Assembly (NCBI GenBank): GCA_002840245.1
Contig: PHAA01000001.1
Location: 1 to 64,000 of the forward strand
Origin: Firmicutes bacterium HGW-Firmicutes-15
GTDB lineage: Bacteria > Bacillota > Syntrophomonadia > Syntrophomonadales > Syntrophomonadaceae
Direction: 5' to 3'
Length of the DNA stretch: 64,000 nucleotides
Positions 30,600 to 40,224 of the stretch are shown piece after piece. The notes below the pieces were generated by a model, which made no database searches, was not told where the DNA came from, and worked only from the letters and a program-made list of their open reading frames with translations. The position numbers were made by a program, and so were the translations under genes. Each line of letters opens with the position of its first letter. Within the stretch, counting starts at the first letter, position 1.

Positions 30600-30788
30600 T
30601 CATTTTTCCACAACCCGAACCATTTTCTTCTCAAATTCGCTGCGAGCAAGCATTACCAATCGACCGCAGCCCTGGCATTTTATTTTTATATCCATCCCCA
30701 TACGAACCACTTCCCAGTCATGACTACCACAAGGATGCTGCTTTTTCATCCTTACGATATCCCCTAGAGTAAAGACTTTTCTCTCCAT
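30600..30788 (-). CDS. DUF951 domain protein
   Basis: 62 aa, LGDIVRMKKQHPCGSHDWEVVRMGMDIKIKCQGCGRLVMLARSEFEKKM. Confidence 0.85.
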   Translation of the reverse strand: MERKVFTLGDIVRMKKQHPCGSHDWEVVRMGMDIKIKCQGCGRLVMLARSEFEKKMVRVVEK

Positions 30789-30807
30789 ACTTCCCCCTAT
30801 TTTCTTA

Positions 30808-31848
30808 TCACCGGTTAATCTTAATGGGTTTGAACCCTGCGCGAAGCACCTGTCCGATTTTATAACATGCGCAACCCTGGTCTTTCATTGCCTTCTGCAA
30901 CGAGGCCTCTTTGCTCTGATCTACAGCCATAAGCAAGCCACCTGCAGTTTCAGGCGAAAACAGCAGATCTCGTAACGTAGGATCGAGTTCCTCACGATAT
31001 TCCACTTTGTCGGCCAAGTACTCCCGATTAGTATAGGCTCCCCCAGGTATCAAACCTAGGCTGGCATATTCCAGCGCTCCCTGCATAAAACAAATCTGCT
31101 CACAGTTCAATTCAACCTCTACATCGCTGGCCACTGCCAATTCGAAAAGGTGTCCCACTAGCCCAAACCCTGTTACATCAGTAGCTGCGTTGACACCTAC
31201 CTCTTGCATCACTTTACAGCCATCCTTGTTTAACATGCTCATCCAATGGATGGCCTCATCTATCGCTGGCTGGGATGCCAATTCCGCTTTTATAGCGGTA
31301 GCAATGATGCTGCTTCCCAGGGGTTTGCTTAAAAACAGGGTGTCTCCGGGGCGAGCAGTGCTATTGCTAATTACCTTGGTCGGGTGTATCCGACCACAAA
31401 CTGAAAGCCCGTATTTGGGCTCATTATCATCTACCGTATGCCCTCCGACCAGCAAGGCACCTGCCTCTTTGACCTTGCTAAGCCCCCCCTCCAGGATTCT
31501 TCTCAAAATGCCCATATCTCCACACTGGGGGTAACATACCATGTTCATCGCCAGCAAGGGCTCTCCACCCATAGCGTAAATATCATTAAGTGCATTGGTG
31601 GCTGCTATCTGCCCGAAAATGTATGGGTCATCCACCATAGGGGTTAAAAAATCCAAAGTCTGAATAAGGGCCAACTCATCATTTACACGATAAACCCCGG
31701 CATCATCCCGGCTGTCAATTCCCACCAAGAGATTTGGGTCCTGTGGCCACTCAAATCCTTTTAACACTTCTTCTAAGGTCCCCGGACCTATCTTAGCTGC
31801 TCAGCCGGCAGCCCGAACCATCTCGGTAAGCCTCATTTGCTTTTCCAT
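30808..31848 (-). CDS. selD: Selenide, water dikinase, selenocysteine-containing (in-frame UGA at 31801-31803, residue 16)
   Basis: Frame read from ATG at 31848: MEKQMRLTEMVRAAGUAAKIGPGTLEEVLKGFEWPQ...; U occupies the active-site position; track ORF lacks the N-terminus because of the UGA. Confidence 0.95.
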
Positions 31849-31917
31849 CCTGTATCACCTCCCCCTGCAGAATCTCCTAATGTGTCTATGATTCGTTTAT
31901 TTCATGCTTAGCATATA

Positions 31918-33303
31918 TTAAAACTTCTGCATAAAAGCCTTGTAACCTAGGTATGCCATATAAACATCCAGCTTGCTGGCCACCTCAAAAGGAGAATGCA
32001 TCCCCAGCAAAGCCACCCCGCAGTCCACTACTTCCATTCCATAATGCGCTATATACTGGGCGACTGTACCTCCACCGCCGATATCTACCTTCCCCAGCTC
32101 CCCTACCTGCCAAACTACCCCGGCCTCGTCAAATAGGCGGCGGATTCTAGCGACAAATTCTGGATTGGCATCATTGGAGCTAGATTTGCCCCGAGAGCCA
32201 GTGTATTTTGTTATCACGACCCCATGGGCTAGGAAACTACAGTTCATTTTCTCGAATACTTCGGGGTAATTAGGATCTACAGCTGCATTTACATCAGCCG
32301 AAAGGGCACTGGAAAGAGCCAGGGCCTGCCGTAGGCTGTAGTAGTTGTCGTTGCCTGCTTTGTGCATGATTTCGGCCACAATATTTTCGATCAGCAATGA
32401 TTGCAGTCCGGTATTCCCGCAGCTGCCTATTTCCTCCTTGTCAACGAAAAGACAAAGAGCGGTACGTATTGGCTGCTCCACTTCCAATACGGCCATCAAA
32501 GAGCTGTATGCACATACCCGATCGTCCTGACCATATGCACCAACCATGCTTCGATCCAGCCCGACCTCCCGAGCCGAATAGGCAGGAACCAGTTGTAGTT
32601 CTGCACTGGTCAAATCATCCTCTTCAATGTCATATTGCTCTTGAAGCAGCTTCATAATGTGCGTTTTAATAGGATCATTATCACAGTCTGATTGAGGGCG
32701 GCTACCCACCAATGCGTTCAGGCTTTCCGCATTTATTGCTTCAGACATTTTCTTTTCCATCTGATCTTTGGCAAGGTGCGGCAAGAGGTCAGAAATGGTA
32801 AATACCGGGTCATCCGCACTCTCCCCTATGACCACCTTGATTACCCTGCCATCTTTCTTCACCACTACCCCATGCAGTGCTAATGGCATAGCTGGCCACT
32901 GGTATTTCTTAATCCCGCCATAATAATGGGTCTTCAACAAAGCCATGCCATCAGCTTCATATGCAGGCCGGGCTTTTAAATCCAATCGCGGAGAATCTAT
33001 GTGCGAGACAACCAAGTTAAACCCCTCTTCCAGGGGCTGGCTGCCTATTACTGCCAGAGCTGCTACCTTACCTTTGCTAGTAATAAGAATTTTATCCCCA
33101 GCTTTTATCGAATCAATATGTTCAATTGCCTTAAAACCTTTATCTCCAGCTAGTCGGCATATTTGTTCGGTTACCTCCCTCTCAGTTTTGACCTGAGTGA
33201 GGAAATCGATATATCCATCGTTGAATTTATAAGCTACCTTTATTTTTTCCTCGTCAAGCCCGGGCCAACAACTCCGGTCCTTTTTTTTGGCGTTTTCCTG
33301 CAT
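31918..33303 (-). CDS. Aminopeptidase 1, M18 family
   Basis: NLVVSHIDSPRLDLKARP, DKEEIGSCGNTG, GGGGTVAQYIAHYGMEVVDCGVALLGMHSPFE. Confidence 0.93.
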   Translation of the reverse strand: MQENAKKKDRSCWPGLDEEKIKVAYKFNDGYIDFLTQVKTEREVTEQICRLAGDKGFKAIEHIDSIKAGDKILITSKGKVAALAVIGSQPLEEGFNLVVSHIDSPRLDLKARPAYEADGMALLKTHYYGGIKKYQWPAMPLALHGVVVKKDGRVIKVVIGESADDPVFTISDLLPHLAKDQMEKKMSEAINAESLNALVGSRPQSDCDNDPIKTHIMKLLQEQYDIEEDDLTSAELQLVPAYSAREVGLDRSMVGAYGQDDRVCAYSSLMAVLEVEQPIRTALCLFVDKEEIGSCGNTGLQSLLIENIVAEIMHKAGNDNYYSLRQALALSSALSADVNAAVDPNYPEVFEKMNCSFLAHGVVITKYTGSRGKSSSNDANPEFVARIRRLFDEAGVVWQVGELGKVDIGGGGTVAQYIAHYGMEVVDCGVALLGMHSPFEVASKLDVYMAYLGYKAFMQKF

Positions 33304-33357
33304 TGTTAATGTCCCCTTTCATATTCATATTATTAATTTCCCAAAGCCCCGGCTCAT

Positions 33358-34005
33358 CTATACGCCCCCAGCTATCATTCCCTGAAGAAAGACAAATACC
33401 TTCAAGAGGTAGGGTACTAAAGAAGAACCTTGAATATAACCCGCAGCCTGGGAAATGCCGTTCATCCCTATTTTAGCGCCTAGTCCTAGAGGGGAGTTAA
33501 GAACCCCCAGCAGCGCTGCCATTATAATAATGTTTTGAGTAATTATTGTTCCTGCACCTGCCACCTGATTCATTCCTCCCAGTATACCCCAAAGAAACAT
33601 TTTTTCTAAAATAGCACATAACATTTTTATCAGGTAGCTGCTTATCATATATAGTAACAAAAAACACAAGGCCCCCACTAGCATGTAGGCCATTTCCATA
33701 AATTGTCGATGAATATAAGCCAGGCCTTCATTTAAACCCGGCAGAGAGGCTAGCGGAATAGGTTGTTTCGAACTCCAGGCCGAAATCGGCATATGCTTTT
33801 CCAACGTTGTGGCTAGCGAGCTGACCACCCCATAATGTTCCTGCAGATAAACGGCAGCATCATTGCGGTATAGGAACGCGACCCCCACGCCCACCAGCGT
33901 ACTGATAATGCCACCCACCGAGGCTATAAAACCCTTTTTATAGCCAATAAGCCCGCTAAGCAGCAAAACAGCTATGATTATGTAATCGAGCGAGTTAAAT
34001 CCCAT
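33358..34005 (-). CDS. CvpA family membrane protein
   Basis: NSLDYIIIAVLLLSGLIGYKKGFIASVGGIISTLVG. Confidence 0.8.
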   Translation of the reverse strand: MGFNSLDYIIIAVLLLSGLIGYKKGFIASVGGIISTLVGVGVAFLYRNDAAVYLQEHYGVVSSLATTLEKHMPISAWSSKQPIPLASLPGLNEGLAYIHRQFMEMAYMLVGALCFLLLYMISSYLIKMLCAILEKMFLWGILGGMNQVAGAGTIITQNIIIMAALLGVLNSPLGLGAKIGMNGISQAAGYIQGSSLVPYLLKVFVFLQGMIAGGV

Positions 34006-34158
34006 GCCATCACCCTATCTATTATTAAGCAGCAACCAGGGGACGTTCTTCTGGTTGCTCAAAATTATTAATAATTACGCAATTTAAATATATACTGACA
34101 GTTTTTACCTCTCATTACGTACTATTGTACACTTAATATTATAAGGAGCGTGATAGAT

Positions 34159-36372
34159 TTGCACACTTGGCGACAGAAATTTCTAACCTGGCTACTTGTT
34201 TCCCTAATGCTACTCACCTTGCTGCCAGCTGCAGCCCTTGCATCTGCCCCAGCAACCATACCCCTGGAACAGGCTATACAAGCGGTGAAACAAAACTTTA
34301 TTGTCCCCCCCGAGTATACTATTTTTAACTCCGGATTTAATGAGTCCGAAAATCGACGCGCCTGGTCTCTGATTTGGAGTAATCCCGATGATACCGGCGG
34401 CAACTTTGGTGCCCAGGTGGACGCTGGCACCGGTGAAATCATCTCCATGAACTGTTGGAAACCGGAGACTCTTCCTCCGAATAGGATACCCTCAATTTCA
34501 CTGCCCCAGGCACAAAAGATTGGTATCGATCTTTTGCAGCGGCTGGTTCCAAACCGAGTCTCCTCTATGACGCTGATTCCCGATAGCCAAGTTATTTCTC
34601 TAACCAGTTACGGTCGCTCCAACTATTCAGTTCGCTGGCAGCGGCTAGTCAACAATATTCCCGTTCTTGGCGAGGGAGCCAACGTGGAGATCAATGCGGA
34701 TAGTGGCCAGGTGCTGGGTTACAATCTTAACTGGTCTAATCTGAATATGCCTGCTGCAGCGGGAGTCATTTCCTCGGAACTAGCCCGTCATTCCTTCGTC
34801 CAAGAGGGCATCATACAGCTGCAGTATGTGCTGGTTAATAACATGAGGCCACTGGCTGCCCGGCAAAAGCAATCTCCTCTTCTGGTATACAGAGTTGATC
34901 ATCCTTCCAATGGAGCAATTGATGCTCTCACTGGAAAACCTATTGTGCCTGAAGCCAACCAATGGTTCAGCGGTGGCGGTGGCGGTGGAATGTACGTGAT
35001 GGATCAAGCCAAGACCGCATCCACAATACCAAAACTTCCCTTAAGCCCCCAGGAAAAAGCTGAAATCGACCAAACATCAGGACTAATAAGCCAGGAGGCT
35101 GCTGCCGATGCGATTAAGAAATGGGTGGCTATTCCTAATAACCTGCGTTTACAGTCGGCTAACCTGGAACAGGATTGGCGTGATCCGAGTCAGCGTATGT
35201 GGAATCTAAGCTGGTCTTCGGCCCCGTCGCCAGCATCCAGCCTTCCCTCACCAACTTCATCGACCCAGCCGCTCAGCATATATGGGAAAGTAAATGCTCA
35301 AACTGGTGACTTGCTTGGCTTTAACCTGGAGTTACCTCCAGCTAACGATTCCGTAAGCACCATGAGTCAAGAGGCTGCTCAGACTTTAGCCAATGATTTT
35401 TTAAAAAAGGTGCAAGCCCAACGTTTTCCCCAGTTAAAATTGGATGCAAGAAGCTCTGACCGGGAGAATGCGATCAAGATTTTCCCTGGTGCTGACCAGA
35501 GCACCTGGAACGTTAATTACCTGCGGATAGTAAATGGGATAAGTTTCCCTGGCAATGGGGCTGATATCCGAGTAGACCGCGCTAGCCAGAAAATAGTTGC
35601 TTATAACCTGAACTGGGTCGATAGTGATTTCCCATCCGCTCAAAATGTTCTGGGGCTAAATAGGGCTAACGAATTATACCTGCAGACAGCTCCCCTTACC
35701 CTCTGTTATTCCACCTATTACAAGGCTAAAAGGGGCCTGCCGGAGATGAGTTTGGTATACCAACCCCAAACCCCGCCTGGCCAGCCTCTCTCCAGTATGA
35801 TAGACGCCCGCAGCGGAGAAAAACTGAATGAGCAAGGGCAACCCATTTCACAGAATTTAGGTGTCCATGTTTTCAACGATATCGCCGGAAACTTCGCGGA
35901 AAAGGAAATCTCCCTACTCGGTCAGGCTGGCGTCATGAGTGAATATCAGGATGCCTTTCACCCTAATGAAAGTATCAAGCTGGTTACCCTGCTGCGGGCC
36001 ATGCTAGATACTGCAAGCGGTATTGACAACACCAGGAATCTTTCTGACCAGGATGTCATAAAACGCTCTCTGGTCTTAGGCTGGATTAAGGAAGATCTTT
36101 CGCCAGACTCGTCGGTAAGCCGAGGACTCTTGTCCCAGCTTATGGTGCGTTCCCTGGCTCTGGAATACTTGGCTCAGTTACCGGAAATCTATCAGCTTCC
36201 CTATCAGGATAGTTCCTCAATCGGCACTGACCTGAAGGGGTATGCAGCTTTAACCTGGGGTTTGGGCATTATCAGGGGTGACGGGGTAAACTTTGATCCC
36301 CAGCATACCATAAGTCGAGCTGAAGCAGCGCTCGCCTTGGTGAAAACTCTAGGGACGAAAACCCGTCCTTAA
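34159..36372 (+). CDS. Secreted YcdB/YcdC-repeat (PepSY-like) protein with C-terminal SLH-like region; TTG start proposed
   Basis: Signal peptide; two repeats of the 'ADIRVDRASQKIVAYNLNW' type; C-terminal SLH-like segments. AAGGAG at 34143 is well spaced for TTG 34159 rather than the track GTG 34150. Confidence 0.75.
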   Translation: MHTWRQKFLTWLLVSLMLLTLLPAAALASAPATIPLEQAIQAVKQNFIVPPEYTIFNSGFNESENRRAWSLIWSNPDDTGGNFGAQVDAGTGEIISMNCWKPETLPPNRIPSISLPQAQKIGIDLLQRLVPNRVSSMTLIPDSQVISLTSYGRSNYSVRWQRLVNNIPVLGEGANVEINADSGQVLGYNLNWSNLNMPAAAGVISSELARHSFVQEGIIQLQYVLVNNMRPLAARQKQSPLLVYRVDHPSNGAIDALTGKPIVPEANQWFSGGGGGGMYVMDQAKTASTIPKLPLSPQEKAEIDQTSGLISQEAAADAIKKWVAIPNNLRLQSANLEQDWRDPSQRMWNLSWSSAPSPASSLPSPTSSTQPLSIYGKVNAQTGDLLGFNLELPPANDSVSTMSQEAAQTLANDFLKKVQAQRFPQLKLDARSSDRENAIKIFPGADQSTWNVNYLRIVNGISFPGNGADIRVDRASQKIVAYNLNWVDSDFPSAQNVLGLNRANELYLQTAPLTLCYSTYYKAKRGLPEMSLVYQPQTPPGQPLSSMIDARSGEKLNEQGQPISQNLGVHVFNDIAGNFAEKEISLLGQAGVMSEYQDAFHPNESIKLVTLLRAMLDTASGIDNTRNLSDQDVIKRSLVLGWIKEDLSPDSSVSRGLLSQLMVRSLALEYLAQLPEIYQLPYQDSSSIGTDLKGYAALTWGLGIIRGDGVNFDPQHTISRAEAALALVKTLGTKTRP

Positions 36373-36408
36373 AAACTTAGGTACTATCAAGCTATTTTAA
36401 CTAAATCA

Positions 36409-36468
36409 GCCCGCTCTTGCCCCGACATTATATTTCTCCGTCGGGCAAGAGACGGGCTTTGCTTTTTT
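36409..36468 (+). terminator. Rho-independent terminator
   Basis: AGCCCGCTCTTGCCCCGAC...GTCGGGCAAGAGACGGGCTTTGCTTTTTT. Confidence 0.8.
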
Positions 36469-36595
36469 CCGCTTTTCCGATTCCCATTTATTAATATCCC
36501 GTCGTTTTCGCCTTGCCACCTTCTCTCTATACAATAAGTCTCAGAAGCCGTCAGATAAAAGTCGGCTTTCAGTAAAGAGAAAGGAGGTGGCTAAT

Positions 36596-36820
36596 ATGGC
36601 ATTAAGTTCAACTACCATCGCAACCGATTTGGTGCTAGTGATGGACAATGGAGTTGGCGCTTCCGGTCAGGTTCTGACCAAAGCCCGCAAGTACGGAGCG
36701 GTTAAAACCACTGCAGTTAACAACGACATTTATGCCGTGGCCCAGATCATTTCTGGCTTGCAAGACCAGAGCCTGGTCGCTGTGCAGCGCAAAGATACTG
36801 TGGAAATTGAAAACTTCTAA
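36596..36820 (+). CDS. DUF1659 domain protein
   Basis: ~74 aa; ATG preceded by AAAGGAGGT; pairs with DUF2922 and YvrJ downstream. Confidence 0.8.
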   Translation: MALSSTTIATDLVLVMDNGVGASGQVLTKARKYGAVKTTAVNNDIYAVAQIISGLQDQSLVAVQRKDTVEIENF

Positions 36821-36875
36821 CTTAATCTTTAGTGCGTAGCGATGCGCAGTTTATTTAAGGAAAGGAGGTGCTAAT

Positions 36876-37100
36876 ATGGCAGCACAGAGGGTTCTCGAAA
36901 TGGATTTTTCTACCGAACTGGGCAAAACTCACCGTATTCGAGTATATGAAGCCCGTGCTAATCTCACCGGAGCAGAAGTAAACACCGCAATGAATGACAT
37001 CGTCAGCAAAAATATTTTCTCCGGCACCAGTGGTCAACTAACCGGCAAGGTCGGTGCCAGGGTTGTAAGCACTGACAGCAGCGATCTGAACCTGGCGTAA
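36876..37100 (+). CDS. DUF2922 domain protein
   Basis: 74 aa; RVLEMDFSTELGKTHRIRVYEARANLTGAEVNTAMNDIVSKNIF. Confidence 0.8.
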   Translation: MAAQRVLEMDFSTELGKTHRIRVYEARANLTGAEVNTAMNDIVSKNIFSGTSGQLTGKVGARVVSTDSSDLNLA

Positions 37101-37285
37101 TGTACGGGGACACACCTGCTATTCATCAACCTTAATTGCGACCCAGGGAGCATCAGCAACATTATTGGCGACCCGGAGGGAGCACCAGTAGTACCCGAAG
37201 GGGGAAATGTCCCTGGGTATGCTTCTTTCCCCGGCGGATAAGATGCTCCTATCTGCCGGGGATAATGTATGTAAGGAGGGAAGAC

Positions 37286-37522
37286 ATGAACGAACTTTTA
37301 ACTGTAATCGGTAATGTTGGTTTCCCCATCGCCATATCCACCTATCTCTTAATTAGGTTAGAGGGTAAGTTAGTCGAACTGACGGCCGCTATCAGCGAGC
37401 TGCGCGAGGCTATCCTTGTTCTACCTGCTGCCCCAGTTTGGAATTCGTCCCTGGCCCACACCCTTTCCTCAAGCTCACCAAAAGAAGTTGTCAGACCTTC
37501 CCAGATGTATCCACCGACATAA
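37286..37522 (+). CDS. YvrJ family protein
   Basis: MNELLTVIGNVGFPIAISTYLLIRLEGKLVELTAAISELREAI; AAGGAGGG upstream of ATG 37286. Confidence 0.8.
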   Translation: MNELLTVIGNVGFPIAISTYLLIRLEGKLVELTAAISELREAILVLPAAPVWNSSLAHTLSSSSPKEVVRPSQMYPPT

Positions 37523-37539
37523 TTTAAGCCCTATTTACT

Positions 37540-37575
37540 ATGCCCCGACAATAAGTGTCCGGGGCTATTTTTTGC
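37540..37575 (+). terminator. Rho-independent terminator
   Basis: GCCCCGACAATAAGTGTCCGGGGCTATTTTTT. Confidence 0.75.
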
Positions 37576-37763
37576 TCATTTTAGTCGTAAAACCTCTCTT
37601 TGTAACAGCTGTAATTTTGAGCAATATATGGTAGTATGAAAAGAAGGCTCATTTGCTCATTTATTGTTCTGGTAGAATCTCGCCGCATTTATTTAGGTGT
37701 TGGCGCATAAAATGAACAACTGATTTTTTGCCTTTTCATTATAAGAGGAAAGCGGGGTATTTT

Positions 37764-38432
37764 ATGAAGGTAAAAGACAGAATGACTCCAAATCCTTACA
37801 CGACATCACCGGAAACCAGCGTCGGTGATACTTGGCGGCTTATGAACGAGCATAAGCTCAGCCGTCTTCCTGTTCTGGATAGGGGTAAACTGGTTGGTAT
37901 CCTAACCAGAACTGATTTCGGATCCAGACCCGATCTAAACTTCAGGGGTACATCTATTGCCACGCGCTATTTCTCCAACGAACAGGAACAATTGTTAAAC
38001 AAGGTAAAAGTTCGAGACATCCTCCCCCAAGATCAATCTCTAATTACGATCAGCCCGGATGCTTACGTAGAACAAGCGGCCAAACTGCTCCGCGATAACA
38101 AAATAGGCGGCCTGCCCGTAGTGGATGACAACGGCAAACTGTTGGGTATAATAACTCAGACCGATGTCTTCGATGCTTTTCTTGATCTACTGGCCATCAA
38201 CCGTAAAGGGGCCCGCATCAACCTTAGAGTAGCGGACACCCCCGAAGCGCTGGTTCAGATTGGTCAAATACTTGGTAAATACGGAGTAAAGATAGAAAAC
38301 CTGGTAACCATGGAAATTAAAGGTGAAGAACACCTTATGATCTTGCGAATAAATACTACTGATTCCAAACCCATCGTCGATGATTTCAAAGCAGGCGGCT
38401 TTAAAGTAGAGTCGGTCATTGTCAAGCAATAA
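37764..38432 (+). CDS. CBS-domain protein with C-terminal ACT-like domain
   Basis: MKVKDRMTPNPYTTSPETSVGDTWRLMNEHKLSRLPVLD ... second CBS; ACT-like tail. Confidence 0.88.
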   Translation: MKVKDRMTPNPYTTSPETSVGDTWRLMNEHKLSRLPVLDRGKLVGILTRTDFGSRPDLNFRGTSIATRYFSNEQEQLLNKVKVRDILPQDQSLITISPDAYVEQAAKLLRDNKIGGLPVVDDNGKLLGIITQTDVFDAFLDLLAINRKGARINLRVADTPEALVQIGQILGKYGVKIENLVTMEIKGEEHLMILRINTTDSKPIVDDFKAGGFKVESVIVKQ

Positions 38433-38486
38433 TTGCTATTATTCTTCATATTTATACTTAAATAGATTCGGGAGGCGAAGTAAGTT

Positions 38487-39083
38487 ATGGAAGAAGAATT
38501 AGAAAACAAACAACCCCAAAAATCTATGCTCGACCCCTACAAAATGTGGAAGAAGTTGTATTTTTCAGCAGAAGAAACTCTAAGCTCCGCCGTACGGAAA
38601 TCCGTAAATACCGGCGAATTTGCTAACGGTATAGATTTCATTTTAAACAGCTACTTACAGTACTTGAAAATGCAAAATGACTATTTATCAAGCTATATGA
38701 AGGATTCTCCTTTTGCCTCCAAGCACGATGTGGCTCGGGTAGCAGAACTAGTAGTTTCTCTTGAAAATAAGCTGGATAGTCTGGAAGGAGACTTCGGGGA
38801 AAAGCTAACCGACGTTGATAATAATACCAATCTTATTGCAGAACAACTAGCTAAGCAGCAGGAACCGACAGCCAAAGCTTTGTCCACAGCTTTGTCCCCT
38901 ACTATGACTGCCTTGAAGGACATAAGCCATCGGGTGAGCGATCTTGAAATACTAATTAATAAACTAGATGCTAAGCTAACTGATGTGAATCAGCTGCCTA
39001 ACCTTGACGCTAAAAAGAAGAAAACAGCTTCCCCTGTCTCTAAGGTTCAAAAGCCCACTCCTAAAACCAAGCCAACAGAATAG
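38487..39083 (+). CDS. PhaR-like polyhydroxyalkanoate synthase subunit
   Basis: DPYKMWKKLYFSAEETLSSAVRKSVNTGEFANGIDFILNSYLQYLKMQNDYLSSYM...SKHDVARVAELVVSLENKLDSLE; immediately upstream of phaC. Confidence 0.75.
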   Translation: MEEELENKQPQKSMLDPYKMWKKLYFSAEETLSSAVRKSVNTGEFANGIDFILNSYLQYLKMQNDYLSSYMKDSPFASKHDVARVAELVVSLENKLDSLEGDFGEKLTDVDNNTNLIAEQLAKQQEPTAKALSTALSPTMTALKDISHRVSDLEILINKLDAKLTDVNQLPNLDAKKKKTASPVSKVQKPTPKTKPTE

Positions 39084-39103
39084 ACTAGAGGAGTTGATTA
39101 TGA

Positions 39104-40219
39104 ATGGATGATGACATTATGCTTCATAAGGATTCAGCCTTTCAGCTTGGAGAATCCTTGGCTAAAACCAGTGAACACTGGATGCATACTACCGCTCGAT
39201 GGATGGAGGTACTGGCCTACGACCACAAGCCGCCCACGGGGCTTTCTCCCAAGGAGTTGCTATGGCGCAAGAACAAATCTAAGCTTTACCATTACCATGC
39301 TAACACCGAAAGAAAGTACCGCACCCCCGTCCTGCTAATATATGCCTTGATTAATAAGGCCTATGTCTTGGATCTGACCCCGGGTTTTAGCCTGGTGGAA
39401 CATCTGGTCAATGAGGGTTTTGACGTATACATGCTTGACTGGGGAGAATTTGAATGGGAAGATCGGGAACTCACTTATGCTGACTTTGTTTATGACTATA
39501 TCGCCCCCTCTGTAAAACGGGTCGCCCGCAGCGCACAGTCACCTGACGTAAGTATAATCGGATACTGTATGGGCGGAACCATGTCAACTATGTATGCCGC
39601 ACTATTCGATAAACCTATTTTGAAAAACTTAGTATACCTGGCGGCTCCGATTGACTTCACCAACGCCGGAACCTACGATGTATGGCTCAAGGCTCAGGGC
39701 TATGATCCGGATCGCATTGCAGATGCCATGGAACTAATCCCTAAAAGCTTTGTTGACTGGGGAAACCAGATGTTAAATCCTATGGCCAACTATCTGGGAA
39801 CTTATACCCGCCTGTGGAAAACGATCGAAGAGGATAAGTCCGTACATTTCTGGAAAGTTCTCAACAAGTGGGCTAAAGACAATGTAAACTTTCCCGGAGC
39901 GGCTTACCGGGATTGGATAAGAGATTTTTACCAAGGTAACAAGTTAGTGAAAAATCAGGTAATCTTACGTGGAAAACGGGTTCAACTTCAAAGAATAAAA
40001 GCGAATCTGCTGGCCTTGGTAGGACTCCGTGATCATATCGCCCTGCCTCACCAGACAGCAGCAGCCCTGACTTATTTGGGCGGAAACGACAAAACCTACC
40101 TGGAGTTCCCGGTGGGACACGGTGGACTGGTTCTGGGGGAAACTGCCCGAGATAAGGTCTTCCCCGTATTGTCCTCCTGGTTGGCGGAACGTTCTGACCC
40201 CTGGATAGAAGAAGAATAA
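39104..40219 (+). CDS. phaC: Polyhydroxyalkanoate synthase catalytic subunit (class III/IV)
   Basis: 371 aa alpha/beta hydrolase with GYCMGG lipase-like box, LDWGEFEWEDRELTYADFVYDYI, GLRDHI, GHGG. Confidence 0.93.
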   Translation: MDDDIMLHKDSAFQLGESLAKTSEHWMHTTARWMEVLAYDHKPPTGLSPKELLWRKNKSKLYHYHANTERKYRTPVLLIYALINKAYVLDLTPGFSLVEHLVNEGFDVYMLDWGEFEWEDRELTYADFVYDYIAPSVKRVARSAQSPDVSIIGYCMGGTMSTMYAALFDKPILKNLVYLAAPIDFTNAGTYDVWLKAQGYDPDRIADAMELIPKSFVDWGNQMLNPMANYLGTYTRLWKTIEEDKSVHFWKVLNKWAKDNVNFPGAAYRDWIRDFYQGNKLVKNQVILRGKRVQLQRIKANLLALVGLRDHIALPHQTAAALTYLGGNDKTYLEFPVGHGGLVLGETARDKVFPVLSSWLAERSDPWIEEE

Positions 40220-40224
40220 GCCAG

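Noticed and set aside
37136-37522. 128-aa ORF starting MRPREHQQHYWRPGGS
   Set aside because: Only the C-terminal part from ATG 37286 resembles the YvrJ family and has an SD; the N-terminal part is Arg/Trp-rich out-of-family translation of a structured spacer.
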